Below the pieces are notes generated by a model, which saw only the letters and a program-made list of their open reading frames with translations, was not told the DNA's origin and did not search any database. DNA of 64,000 nt from Mesodorylaimus sp. YZB2_4 (Eukaryota > Nematoda > Enoplea > Dorylaimida > Dorylaimidae): NCBI GenBank assembly GCA_030248295.1, contig JASANH010001723.1, positions 682,001 through 746,000 of the forward strand, written 5' to 3'. This document shows positions 10,786 through 23,107 of the stretch, one piece after another. Both the position numbers and the translations under genes were made by a program. Within the stretch, counting starts at the first letter, position 1, and every line of letters begins with the position of its first letter.

Positions 10786-13109
10786 TTATATTTTCACAAT
10801 TTGATCGGGTCGGACACCAAAGAAATAAACTGGCCAATAGATTCCGTTAAACACAGCAAAAAGGGCAGGGAATAGGAACAAGCAGACATGATCGAGCACC
10901 TGAGCCGTCAGATGCCATTTCTTATACCTTTCCCTCATTCGGCTCGTATAGGAGCGGAAATTGGCAACGAGACGCCGATAAAACAATGGTTTCGATCGTG
11001 GTAATAATGAATCCTTTTCGGTGCCCCTCATAACACCCAGCACAGCGGCGCCAGCAGTCAATGGTGTCGATACTGGGGGAGGCGTGAAGGGTGGACTGGA
11101 GGATGGTGATGGAGCGGAGGCTGTCGCAGTCTGCGGCTGTGTGGGCACCGGTATAGACACTGCTGGAACGCAACTCTCCGACCTTCTTGTCTTTGCACGC
11201 CCCTGATCCGGATTTAACTTGTCGTGGCTATTGCTTAATAATTCTGTGACTGGACTGGGCTGCCTCTGTACATTTGTTGGTCGACTGGTGCCAGCTTGAA
11301 GACCCGATACTATGGACAGTCGGGGTCTGTTACGTACCATACGACGAAGGGCTTCGGCAGCCTTCATTTCCATACCACCAGTCCCGTTCTGCAAATTACG
11401 TTTGGCATCCGCCGCCGACTGCATGGCTTTTATGCGTTTCTTGGCTCTAACCATCTCCAACCATCTCTTGCACACTTGAGTGCCGAGCTCCCTCTCTCGC
11501 TGCCTCTGCAATAATTGACACACCATGGCCAGTTCGATGAGCGTGAAGAATATGAACGAGACGCACACGATCATCCAGACGTCCAAACACTTGATATAGC
11601 TCACTCTGGGGAGATGCTTGAGGACGGTGCCGAATTGAAACGTCAGTGCTAATAAGCTGCTTACACCCAAGGTAATACGGGCACTCACGGACCTGGCATC
11701 CAAGAAAAACCCGACCCAACTCGAGATCACTGTCAGCGTGGTGGGGAAATAGACTTGAAACAAATAAAATCCATAACGACGACTGAACGTGAATGTGACG
11801 CGCAGTTCGTCCCACAGTCCGTTCGGGTATTGGCTAAAAGAACAAGGCAGCGTAAAGTGAGAGCGCTCCTTTGTAAACAACTCTTATCTTCATACAGAGT
11901 TTGCCTAACGGCTGTGAAATCTTGTAGTTGGAAATCGGGGAGTTCCACCGGATTGATGAATGTGACCGGCTCCGAGTGCCATGACAATTCCACTTCCTGT
12001 TTATTGTAACTGTAACTTTCAAACACCAGCGAACACTCCTGGTGGTCGAACGGGAACATCTTCAAGTCCATACGACACGGTGCCTTCACCTTCATACGGT
12101 AGTTCGACCAGACCATGCCTGCAGAAAACGAGAATGCGAGTAGGCGCAGGTCATTTATTGCCTTTTTATGCAAATACGAAACAAGGTTAATTAGCATACT
12201 GTAGTTAACGTTAGGCACAGCTTGGCACTCCTTGTTTATCTAGCTTCGCAACTGGGGGTCGACCTGTCAAGGAGGGGAGCCTCATGCGTTGCCCACCCAT
12301 GTAGATAGCAAAGAAGCTTATAGGCACCTAACGACCATGCCTACTGTACAGTATGCAATGTTGATTATCGGGCAGTTTGCTCAAAGTCTTACTCCCCTCC
12401 CCCCCCCTTGGTGCACGCCGGGCATCCCCTCGACACCAATATTCGGGCCAAGGAACCACGGTTCTTTACTCCACACTCAAATATCCAACTGGGGTCTTAC
12501 CATCCTCATAAACGATGACAAACATATTCTCCGAAGGGGATTTGTGTATCTCTGCACTCTTTGAATTGATGATGCACGTGTCCGGGTTCCATAGTCTGTC
12601 TCTGAATTGCGACTTCAAAGTAATGTTTGTTGCGCATATGGACAGATTTCGAAAACTGAGACGTGGTTCAATCCTGAAACAAAAACCCCTTGCTGGAAGG
12701 CAGGAGCATAATCTGGCGCTCTTCGAACTGACCAAATCTCACTGTACATCAGATCGAGTTCGAAATCGGATGTCAGCTCAGAAATGGATGATATCTCCTG
12801 TACGTGTATTTCCATGGTGACGTTGACCCCGTACGGATCTGGCAGCAGGTGCTTATCGTATTTGTGCAACAAGGCCTCGATGATATGACTCAAGTTCATC
12901 ATATTCCGGTTACAATGCGCCAAGTGAGGATTCGCTCGGGTTGTCTCTTGCCCCGCACCCCCGAATTCCGACGGCAGCCCTGACGATTGCACCAAACTGC
13001 GCAAATCGCTTTGTTGCTTATATGGCTGAGCAACAACCTGAAAAAGTTGTGTTTGAATGCAGTGAGATGCGGGAAGCAAGAGCAAGGTAAATGAAAGTGC
13101 ACAAAGCAT
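10786..13109 (-). CDS. Cys-loop ligand-gated anion (chloride) channel subunit
   Basis: Pentameric ligand-gated channel subunit for the plasma membrane. Exons 13109-12733, 12673-12501, 12118-11896 and 11833-10786 join in phase, giving about 606 residues. The start ATG opens a signal peptide (MLCALSFTLLLLPASHC). The extracellular domain has the W-x-PRLSF loop, and the Cys-loop has exactly 13 residues between Cys198 and Cys212. M1 to M3 lie at about 279-300, 305-325 and 338-360. M2 carries SARITLGVSSLLALTFQFG, the anion-selective AR signature; the following LPRVSYIK-DVWM block resembles nematode acetylcholine-gated chloride channels (ACC/LGC-46 group). The M3-M4 loop is long, about 200 residues and rich in Pro and Ser. 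M4 is near the C-terminus. The ligand cannot be assigned from sequence alone. The exon 1 donor is GTCAGT; exon 3 ends at GTATGA. Confidence 0.9.
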
Positions 13110-16100
13110 GGACAATCCTGCGGAGGCACAGATAATGGTTCCAGAACACCCTAATTGCACATAATGAACCAAGGAGCACCCTCGCTTGCCGTCATCATAT
13201 TTCTATTTGCTGTTCCTTAGACTGTTATCATGGTGGGCGATGGAGACCAGCGTCTCCTCGAAAAGCCGAGGTGCCCCATGACAAAGTACCCCAGCGGCGT
13301 GCCACGCGCGTGCTCGTCAATATTAGGCCGAAATAACTCATTCCTCCTCCACAGCGATCAGACACTATAATCTCGGTACCAAAAAGACAAACTTCGCACG
13401 CCCTAGGGCCTAAGCAAGGCCTAATGTTGGATTAACCAGGTCAAAATTTGAGTTGTTCTCTCTTTGAACTGAAAAGAAACACAACCACCTGTTCTTTGAA
13501 ACAGTGATGAATCCTCAGGGTCTCATCGTCAGCCCCGGAATAAACGAAGGGATATCGTCTAACTGCTCATTTGTTCCATTTGCGAAAGGTGACAAGTTTG
13601 AATGCTCTCATTTCGGACTAAGTATAACAAAAAAGTATAAAGAACATTGAAAAGTTTTGACACATGACAGCATCGTATTACAACCACTGACAATATTCGT
13701 ATCGTCATCGAGGTTTTTGAGTCAGTGCTTTCTTAAACGAGCAAGCAGAAGCCCGAGTCACCCACGAGACGACACCTTACCTGCCTATTCCTACGCATTT
13801 GTCCACCCAGAGGACGAAACGAATGTACAAATCAACGTGATGTACACTGAGGCAGTAACGAAGGCACAAATTACATACAAAGATAAAAGAAGTTTCTTCA
13901 CTCCGAAACTGCGCATTGCCTGCACCTCATCCAAACGTCAAACACCACCACTAGCACATCTGTGCTAGCTGAGCTGGCTAATGGTACCGCGCTGAATTTC
14001 TCTCGGGCTCACCTCCCGTTGTGCTACGGCATGATCAAGCCAGGTGCTATTTTCTAGGGTCCCTAAGAAAAACTCTACGAAATTGGTTCCGATAGGCCCT
14101 TCGACAAAAATCTATCCAAGACCCCCGCCACTATTAGGGGACAGCAAACAACACAGTAAGCCGATGGGAGAAGGAGCCATCAAAAAGTGGGAATGGGTAT
14201 GACTGTAAAAAGTGTGGACTCACCAATATTTGAGTCAACAATAATAATAAATCGGTAGTCATGCTTCGATGATGATGTGAAGAAACGGAAACGGGCCCGT
14301 CTCGGCTAGGCCGTATTGCTGGAGCTGGAGAGAAGACGAGCGAGTAAACGTGTCCGTTTACAGACTCAATAAAAAGCTTGCGCGAAAATGCACCTTCTTT
14401 CCAAGGATTCCGTGTCGTTTTCGTTAAACCCGACTTCCGGGAGTTTCACACTCGTCCGAGGAAACGATGAGAGAATCGGACGATGGCGAACGGAAATTTG
14501 ACGAAAGCTAAAAAGCCAGGCGCAGCCTTTTGACAGGCCGGCTTTGCGATTTGACTATTCTTTAAGTCCGGCTAGAAAAGCTTTGGATGACGAAAGGATT
14601 TTCCAAGCTAAATCTCTTCGGGGACGAAATTCGCGCTTCGTCAATCGAACCCGGCTCGGACAAGAAAAAATGTCACTTTCTAACGATGAGACTAGTGCTC
14701 GTGTCTTTTCGACGAACGGCTAATTTCTGCAGCTCTCTTTTATGTAACACTTTCATCGTCTGCACTGACGTCACTCACTCAGCCAGACTGGCCAGATACG
14801 GTCATTCAATGATCAGAGGCAACTTTTTCAATAACTTCTCCTCTCGCCTTTCGAGCGAGCCCTGGCTTCGATGATAAGAAATCTACCTTGTCGTCGTTTG
14901 AACACAAAGAAGGTATAGCCAATTCATTCGCACCAAACCGCACCTCTCTTCAATCAATTATCCAAACTAGGCTGGGGACTAAGAGAACTTGGCCGAAGCT
15001 AGATGCCGTTTTTGATCTTTAAAAATGCTCCTTTTTTTAATTATTCACAAGACGCTGACGTTGTCCACGAACCGAAAATCCAATTCGTTCTTCTCTTTCT
15101 TAAATTGCCTCGCCTCTTCAACGCCACCGATGCGCTACGATTAGGAAAAAGGACGTTCCGTTAGCACCCACTCTACGAATGAAGTCTTTGGGAAAAAGTT
15201 ATGCTAAATTATGTACTTAGGAATGTAAGTAGAGCTGTCATAGCTATAACATCAATTCCAACCTAAAACATATTCCATTTTTCCACCATCTTTGAGGCCA
15301 AACTAAAAGACGGATACCTTGCGAGTGTAAAAATTTTTGAAAACCTGAGTTGATGCCACGTTTTGAAAAGAAGTTCGAAAAAAGGATTCATCTAGGACCT
15401 ATTACATTTCAGTTCTGTCGTTGCATCTCTCACGGCAGGAAATCAAAGAAGCTAGCAGACCGACGTCAGTGAGTAAAAGATGTGCTAGCCTCGCCACCTG
15501 TCGTGTATAAAAGTATACAGTCCATCCACCTTCGTTACCTTAACTTTCTCAGAAGAAAACGCTAATTAGTCTCGAATGAATTTGAAAAACTTTTAATACC
15601 GACCGTGCTTATTTCCGATTGGAAGTGCTATCGGACATCGTCTTATTGCCTACTCCGACGCAAGAACGGGTCCTCATTCTTATACTATGGCGAAAGGGGT
15701 CTTCTCAAAATCGACTTTGATCTCGCATTACCTGGTGTGGGCTGCACGAGCCGATGCCATATTTTTACTCTATAAATTCACTACCCGTTAGCGGATCACG
15801 TCCTGGCAGTGAGATGTTTTGACCTCGGATCAAGGGACTCGTTAGACAAGAATGAGGTTATTAGATCGACTCGGCATGACATCGAGACGATGCTTGTCCT
15901 TTCAAAACAGCTAAGCAATAACAAGAAAGACGAGTTCGAACTTCAAATTTAAAAGATAGCTGACAAGGCGCCGGCGAGGTAAGGCATATAAAATGGACGT
16001 TTCGCCATGCCGCAAGTGCCAACTTTGTGTAATCGTCTCTCTTTGCATCATTAGCAGGAAAAGTCAGTTTTAGTTGCACATGGTCGGGCAGACGGGGATT

Positions 16101-18949
16101 CTCCATCTCCTGTAAGCCTTGTTCATACATCCTGCTGGTAATGTAGTTTGAACTGAATCGATACTCGTCTCCATGTTTCCACAGTATAATGTTTTTAAAG
16201 GCATATTCTCCCGTTCCCTGGACGAATAACTAGCGTGATAGGACGCATAAAAAGTTTTAGCTAAGCTTATAACGATTTCAAATTATGATTCGCTCGCCTT
16301 TTTTTCAACGCCCAAAAAGGCAACGTCGCCTTGTCATCATTCGGATGCCTCTATTCGACTTTCTCAGGAGACGGCATCAGTGTAACTTGGTCAAGAGCTC
16401 TTCACATCTGCTATTTTAGCACCTTTGAAAAAAACGGACGTCATCAAGCGAGCTTGCATAACGAAATTTTTTTCTTTTCTACAACACCGAAAGGAGCAGT
16501 GATGCGAGTGAGCGAAAATGGTTTTCTTAATGAAGGTGGCACCGAACAAGACTTCCTCCCAGGCAAGAATAGGATTCCTTCGGGATGCGAGAATGGGCCA
16601 GATCGGAATTTTGCTTTTTCACCGACTCGAAAAAGCTCGTCATTAATGGCTGAAATACTCGATAAGCGCATTGGGGGCTCGGAGTGTGATGACGCAAGTG
16701 GGAGCCAAGGGCGCCAACTTGACTGCGTATAATCGGCGGATACGAGTTCCGAGGTGCCGTCGAATCAGCGAGGGGTTATCTTTTTAAAAGCGCATAAATG
16801 CTTGTTTTTTTGCTTTACTGCTATTTAGGGACCATGCTCGGAGCCGATGTAATTGTTCCTTTTCATTATAATGGACTGATAAGGTGCAATTATTTTCTGT
16901 ACCAGGCATGTATGCACATTAAGTGTGGGTGTTGGGACATGAATGCATAAATTTCAAGGCCTGTCTTCCCTGAATAGGTAGGTGTGGTTGTTTTATGCTG
17001 CCAACATTGTCAAGCAGGAGTCACCAGAGCGTATGATCATGACAGAATGAAAACCGTATTTCCCATTTTGTAACTCATACGGCTCACGATCAGATTATAT
17101 GCTACCACAAATTACCTACTTTACTACATTATGCGAAGTACGATTTTCAGTGGCCTATCATAAAAAAGTAATTGTCTCCACAAGTTTCACGGAGGAGTTC
17201 AAGGTGTCTGACCCATGGAGTATAAGTTAGGGAACAAGTTTTGCTGATGCTTGAGTGCCCACTATTTGTACAGTATGACCTGGCCTAGCCTGTCAGTCCC
17301 GGGCTCAATATCCATTTTAATACCTTGCTTACTGTCATCAGTTTTATCATCTGCACATTGAACACGAATATATAACCTGCGTCCTATCCCTATATCCCTG
17401 AAAAACTGTTGCCTCAGGTGGTATATTTGGTGAAAAGAGCGAGTGAAGATTTAGCACAGGCAAGCGCATCACTTTCGGCTTTCGCCCTGCCTAAGCGCCA
17501 TGGCATAAACATTGCTCCAGAGCATCTTTGGGTCTGTTTATCTGTCTATGTCATCCTCTTTACAAACTACTCAACCTACCAGGTCTCGCAAAAATTTTTG
17601 TGGGCCAAGCCACCCTCAGTTTCCTTAAGGGCTTCCAACCCGTTTTGCCGAAAGCCAGCAGCCGTTGGTATGATGCGAAGCCGTGAGGCGACCTGGCTCT
17701 CACTGCAGGTTCCCTCTGTGTGTCTCCGCTAGGAGCACCTCCACCGAGGGCATCCTGGGCCAGCAGCAGCGTCCCAGGATAATACTGGGCGAGAAGGGAG
17801 TGGTCTTCCCAGGACCAGTTTCCTGATTCTCTCTCTACTCGTTCGCCGCCCGCCACTCGACGGCTACTGGGTGAGTCGCCCAGAGCCAGGTGTGCAAGGC
17901 CAGCGACGAACTTACTGAATAGCCTTCAAAGACCAGGTCCCAACGGGCTTACTAAACTGCCGTCCTCAGCCTCCTTGCATACAATTGCGCAGTATAGTCT
18001 AAAATTTACAAGTCTCGCGGCATAAAGCACAAAGCAGAACTGCCAGCTACAGTAGGTACTGCTAATGCATACAGGCCTTATGTACATTAAGTAACACTGT
18101 AACTAACACTCTGACATGTTATGGCGGGAGTGATCACTGGAGGGACTGGAAGAACTTTCAGGGCAGCCAACCAAGTCTTTCAGTCTGATCCCAGGCTGAA
18201 CCATCACCCTGACGGGTGACACTCTCAGCTATCGGCGCTGTTAAGAGTATCGATTGCCAGTCGACCCTCTACAACAGAACATATAACATATTGTAGATCT
18301 AATATCAGCACGCAAGCCAGAACCACAAATGCTGGCTTTTAGGTTTCTTGCTTGATGGCCCCTTGGACGATTTCTTTTCGAAACTGACAGTGCCTGCTCT
18401 GAACAGCCCCGGCTCTTCAAGGACTTTGGACTTTGAGCTCGGTTGTCATGTTTCCAATGTCCGCCCGTGTTGCTGTAACCTGAGAGCACTGAAGACACGG
18501 CTCCTCCTGCTCAATGCGGAGACCAAGGACACTGCATGTTCATGTTCATGTTTTACCACATCACCAAACGCTTATGCGCACTCGAGGGTGAAGGGACACA
18601 TTTTACACGAAATGACACTGCTCGCGTAGGCGCTCCTCCAATGTGTTACCAAACTGACAGCCGAAGCATAACTGATATGTATTGGACAACGGCTTGCTTT
18701 GGTCAACAAAAACACTCCCCAAACTTCACGCGCTCCAACTCACGCGGTTGGCTTGTAATAGCCGTCCAAGAGATTTTGATTCTACCCTAACTCTGCCGCA
18801 CCGCACCTGGTCTTCTCTTTTTTTGGACCCGTCCTGGTCGTTCCAGGAAAGGGTCGATTTTTGGCCCTTTTCCCGCGGGCTAGGGGGCTTGTTAGTTGAC
18901 CCTATCTTGCCGTCGACCAGGCTCCATCCGGGATGCATGCCGGGCAAGA
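13110..18949. other. Gene-poor region upstream of the channel gene
   Basis: No exon chain could be built. A box A-like TAGCTGAGCTGG is at 13966. The part 14.3-16.7 kb is rich in CGAA and TTCG words with no ORF over 135 codons. GC-rich stretches at 17560-17900 and 18780-18950 look like repeat fragments. Confidence 0.4.
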
Positions 18950-18977
18950 GCGCATGTTAGTCGCAGCCCCGCGATGT

Positions 18978-19688
18978 CGGTGGTTACCCCGTGGGGGCAA
19001 CCATAGCTTACAGTATCATCCGCAGTGTGATGGTCAGGTCGAAAGATACAACAAAGTTTTGATCGATTGCACAGCCGTGTATACGAGTGCACATCAACAA
19101 GATTTAGACTTGTTTATTTCATTTGCTTTGTTCGCATTCCGCACGAGTGTTCATTCTTCGACTGGGTACTCACCTGCAATGCTCGTGTATGGGCGTGACA
19201 TGGCTTTTCCATTGGATCGCACGTTTGCGCTGGATAGCAGTCAACAATTTTTGCATATCGATTACGTGGTCCAGATGAAACAGCAGTTAGCGGAGGCGTA
19301 CACTGTAGTCACTCAGGAAATCACGAAGGCTCAACAAGCACAGGCTCGGCAGTACAACAAGTCGATTCATCAGATTCCCTTCAGAGTTGGCTCTCTGGTC
19401 ATGATCAGGCGTTTGGCGGCATCTCGAGGTTTATCGACCAAACTACTGGACCGTTTTTTGGGACCTTATCGTATTATCGCTTTGCCATCACCAGTCACCG
19501 CATGTATCCGACCTATCGTGCAACCTGGCGCGGACAAAGTGGTTCATGTCAATCACTGGACTGATTTTTGGGACCTTATCGTATTGTCGCTACCACCAAC
19601 TTCGCCTTGGTACAGTTGCCAAGGCCACTGTACTAAGACGAAGTTGGTGGCAAACCACATGCACCCGCGACAAAATCGGAATCGATAG
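18978..19688 (+). pseudogene. Ty3/gypsy integrase fragment (core end plus GPY/F)
   Basis: The frame contains the hallmark YHPQCDGQVERYN, whose Glu is the third catalytic residue of the DDE integrase fold, then an FRTSVHSSTGYSPAMLVYG block typical of Ty3/gypsy integrase. The GPY/F module (LDRFLGPYRI) follows at about 19446-19475. The Asp-Asp half of the active site is absent. About 110 bp after the GPY/F codons the same stretch (TTTTGGGACCTTATCGTATT) recurs in another frame, so the tail has suffered a local duplication. The frame stops at 19688, before the PWWP frame opens. Confidence 0.85.
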
Positions 19689-19700
19689 CAGCGTGTTCAG

Positions 19701-20070
19701 ATGATGCAGTGCAAGGTCCAATGTCGATGTCGAAGACGGGGATGAGGATCATTCGGATTACACTGGGTCAGTGACATATCAACCTGGATCTTTGGTATGG
19801 GCTAAAATGAAGTATCTGCCTTGGTGGCCTGCTGGCGTCTTGCCTGAACCGGAAGCGCTATGTCCCAAACCATCATCCAAAGGTCCGTGGGTCTTGGTCT
19901 GTTTCTTCAATGATCACGGCAGGCAGGCGTTTGTGCAGCAGAAAGATACTGTGGAGTATTTCGCTAACAAAGATCGACTTTTCCCGAAGAAACAGCACCT
20001 GCTAGTGGCTATGGCAGAACTGGAACAATTCGCGGAATCGCAAGCTCGCAATTTAGCTATAGAATCGTAG
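19701..20070 (+). pseudogene. PWWP domain frame within the Ty3/gypsy element
   Basis: PWWP domains bind DNA and methylated histone tails, notably H3K36me. The open frame starts after a stop at about 19699. An acidic linker (VEDGDEDHSD) leads into the domain proper: PGSLVWAKMKYLPWWPAGV with the full P-W-W-P motif coded at about 19819-19830, then a VLVCFFNDHG strand and a helical end (MAELEQFAES). The order of these elements matches the family. It sits downstream of GPY/F and upstream of the element's polypurine tract, the place chromoviral integrases keep their chromodomain. No ATG with good context precedes it, and the integrase frame differs, so a frameshift probably separates one original polyprotein. 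A nested host exon is the alternative. Confidence 0.8.
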
Positions 20071-20206
20071 TGATTTTTGCAGCTCTGATAGAACTTTGTG
20101 TGTTGTGTTTTCGGTTTAGCGGCGGCTGTCCGGAGTGTATTACTTAATTTCTGTTGTACTTCCAGAGTTTGAAATGATCACTGATCTTCATTTTTGTGTG
20201 ATTATA

Positions 20207-21109
20207 GATGAGTCACCATTTCGGGCGTCAGTATCGCCGGCGCCAGTCTGTCAGTCGTCCTCAATAACGCCTGGTAGGCGCATCTTCGGGACGATTCAAC
20301 CAATCGACCGACAACTATCGTGGACGGCTATCTTCAGGGGTTCTTATACCGATACCTCCCTCGGCCCGAGATCTTCCTCCCTTGCCGGGTCCTGGATCAG
20401 AGGATTTGGATCCACAATTCCCGAAATTCTGGGAGGCGCCTTTGGAGGGCACCACAGTGTCAAATCGAGAAAGGGATCTTTTGAAACGTGCTTATCGCAT
20501 CTACAGGTCCCCTGCCGTCCGCACCCTAGCGGATTTCGATAATTCTGAGCAGTCTCGAAAGAACCTGAGTGAATTTGAGCACTCCTCCTTGGTTTGGGCG
20601 GCTTGTTCCTTTTGGGAGGCGGGTCTGAATCGGAACAGATTCGAGTTCTTGTGCTTGCGATTCTTGGCTTTCCAGGGTCTAGTAAGGCATGAGGCGATTC
20701 CCCGTCTGGTCAAGCAGCGTCTTCGCCGTTTGAAGTTCGATTCTTTTGCGTGCGGTGCCTTGGTGGGGCCGCGGGAGGATCGGGATCGTACTTATCAACT
20801 CCTGGAGCCAGTTGAGGCTCGTTCAGAATGCTCCTTGCCGTCCTCATCCACAATTGCAATCGGTATATCGCCCGTGGGCGTAGGCCATCAACCGCCAGTT
20901 ATCAGTGGTCACCGTCACCCGAATCGGCTCAATTACCTCCTCATCGCCTCGCCTCTCAGTCTCCGAGTCCACGCTACGACCGTTTTCGTTCCTCCCGCCC
21001 TCGCTCACCATCTCCCTCCCGCAATGGTCAGCAATCAAGCCACGGTCGCAGGGACCAGCATAAGCCCAAAAGCCATCACCGTTCCCGCAGCAGTCGTCGT
21101 CGTCGTTGA
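20207..21109 (+). pseudogene. Basic, RS-rich ORF of the LTR element (unknown role)
   Basis: Starting at an ATG just after an acceptor-like TTATAG, the frame reads MSHHFGRQYRRRQSV, meets one TAA at about 20264-20266, then stays open through a Trp/Arg-rich region (EFEHSSLVWAACSFWEAG, LVKQRLRRLKFD). Near 20828 coding character passes to another frame that ends in an Arg/Ser-rich tail (RSRSSRRRR) and stops at 21109. It is a third ORF between pol and the 3' LTR. A basic tail could bind nucleic acid, as a nucleocapsid does, but I recognise no Gag zinc knuckle and no envelope features. At least two breaks separate it from an intact gene. Confidence 0.5.
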
Positions 21110-21220
21110 TAACGTTGCTTTTTCTTTTTTTCCTTTTTTGCCCCATACGGTCTTGGTTTTGTTTGTTTTTGCTTTCGATGTTTGAAGTGTTTCTTGGTGC
21201 ACAACGGGGTGTGCACATAC

Positions 21221-21232
21221 AGGAGGGGGCAT
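21221..21232 (+). other. Polypurine tract of the Ty3/gypsy element
   Basis: AGGAGGGGGCAT lies directly before TGTAGTGA. Such a purine run primes plus-strand DNA synthesis in LTR retrotransposons and marks the LTR start. Confidence 0.65.
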
Positions 21233-21707
21233 TGTAGTGATAATGGGGTTTATGGCCAAACCGGTTGCTCGTTAGCATAAGTCTCATTTATGAGTCTAAC
21301 CAGTTTGGGCCTGTCTCGTTCTTTGGTTCATGTGGGTGCCTTTTTCCCTACTCACTCTCTGTTGCTGCCGGTGCCAAGAACAGCCGCCTTATCTTCGTCT
21401 CTTGTCTACACGTAGACCGACCACCGGGTACCCGTGGCAAGGTAGGATATCTGCACGACTACAAGGGGACCCGGATTAGAGAGCCTCCCGCCCCCCTAAG
21501 GTCCTCCTCCTTTATCTATCCCGGAGGGATGAAGGGCGAGTCACCCACCGCTAGGAGTGCAAGGCGTAGAGAGAACTTGACCAAGTTCTCAGACGGCCAG
21601 AGTTAAACTCAGGGCCGACCGGCTTCCAGCTCTGCCAAATAAGCTGTAACACACGCCTTTCACCGCTACACTACCGAGGCGGTTTCTGCTCTTCTCTTGC
21701 TGCTGTA
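21233..21707 (+). repeat. Putative 3' LTR
   Basis: It starts with TGTAGTGATAATGG after the polypurine tract. The 3' edge is a guess, placed near TGCTGTAATGTA, because the partner LTR is not in the window. It holds no ORF of note. Confidence 0.45.
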
Positions 21708-23107
21708 ATGTAGGCGACCAGGTCCATTGGGTCCAAAAACCAACCCCAGTGGGTTTTTCGTTTGGGTGGACTACTGTAGTCAAAATTTCTGGGTTGGGCT
21801 GGGTCAAATAGCCAAACGCAGATATCCAACTTCTTTATTAAAATTCCCAAACGCCCACTACAAATGCAGCTAGGAGTCTGTTTCCGGTAGCGCTGGTAGG
21901 GGGTCGCCGATTATTCGCCTACAAGGCGAATAGTAGTTTCATCTACTGTTGTGTTATTTCATCAAGTGAATGTTTATCTACTGTGGTCCTTACCAGCCCC
22001 TGGCGAGCGGTTACAGTATCTGAGGTCCCACATCTCCCAGGACAAACACTGGTGTGAACAGGCCTCTTTGCACACAGCCGTCTGTTTCAAATCTAGCCAG
22101 TATTTATTCATCATGACTATCCCATGCGTGACGCAAGCATGGGCAACGAGCATGCACAATCATCAGCCGGCCCTGATCATGCATTACGCTCTGATTTTCA
22201 AAGGTATAGTTCACCATTTCATAAACCATCGGTCCCCTGCGCCTGCATTACAATCACACATACACAGCTCAAGGTCAACCAACTTTCCGTTTCTAAAAAC
22301 GTATTGCATCACTGCGGGCACTAACTGCCTAGCAAACACCACGGTCTCCAGCCGCAGCAGATACTGGTGATTCGTCGGTTTACACAGCCCAGCACTGAAC
22401 GCGCATAAGCTGCGTTAGCTCAGGTGCTAGCCAGCAGCTCTCACAAAGCTCACATGACGCAATGCAAACAGTAATTCCCAGTTTCACAGAACCCATACCG
22501 CTCGGCCATCGTACATTCCACTCCACTCCAACGTCACCACGCAATGCCAGACTAGGCCAGCACTGCGGACTTTGAAACCTGATCCCCGTTCGCTCGTCCC
22601 GCCTGCTAAGCACGAGTATAGATCAGTCAGCAACCCAGTTTCTACTTGCTGCTGAGCAAAGTCCGTCACGTTCTATTTAGCCGTCACGCCAATTTATTCT
22701 CCCAGTCAGCCATTTTATACGTTCTGTTCACCAATCTCACAATCATACATACATAAGCACTCCAAACCAGTGTCTCCGATACACACACCGAATTTCGCAA
22801 AGAAAAGAGCAGAACCACAGATGAACATCACTTGACGAAAAGCCTGTGCAAGAAAAGTCAAACTTTCCACGAAAGAGCCTGGTAAGGCCTTAGAAAGACA
22901 GAGCATACACGCCCCATATCAAGCCGTACTCAATACTAGTGAGATACAGAAAACATAGAATACACCCTAGAGATTAAAAGCTAGTAATTAAATAGAATAC
23001 ATCTCCCTAAGCAAATAACCAATCTTACAAACCAAAGAATGCCATCAAAAAATTCTTACCCCGTACTCTAACTGTCTTTCGTCCCTTTCAATCGTCCTAC
23101 TTGAAAG
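21708..23107. other. Spacer between the LTR and VMP1
   Basis: Only a short hairpin (ATTCGCCT, 3-base loop, AGGCGAAT, near 21913-21931) is notable. No coding support. Confidence 0.4.

Larger units (their letters stand above)
18950..21707 (+). mobile_element. 5'-truncated Ty3/gypsy LTR retrotransposon with a PWWP module
   Basis: This is the 3' part of a Metaviridae-type element. In order it holds the end of the integrase core, a GPY/F module, a PWWP domain, a basic RS-rich ORF, a purine-rich tract and an LTR beginning TGTAGTGA. Gag, protease, reverse transcriptase, RNase H and the first two catalytic Asp residues of integrase are missing, so the copy is 5' truncated near 18950. Frames are broken between integrase and PWWP and inside the last ORF, so this copy cannot be active. 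The right border is uncertain: I see no second LTR in the window to compare. Confidence 0.8.

Noticed and set aside
17560-17856. 98-codon minus frame in GC-rich sequence
   Set aside because: Repeat-like composition without any domain; not called as a gene.
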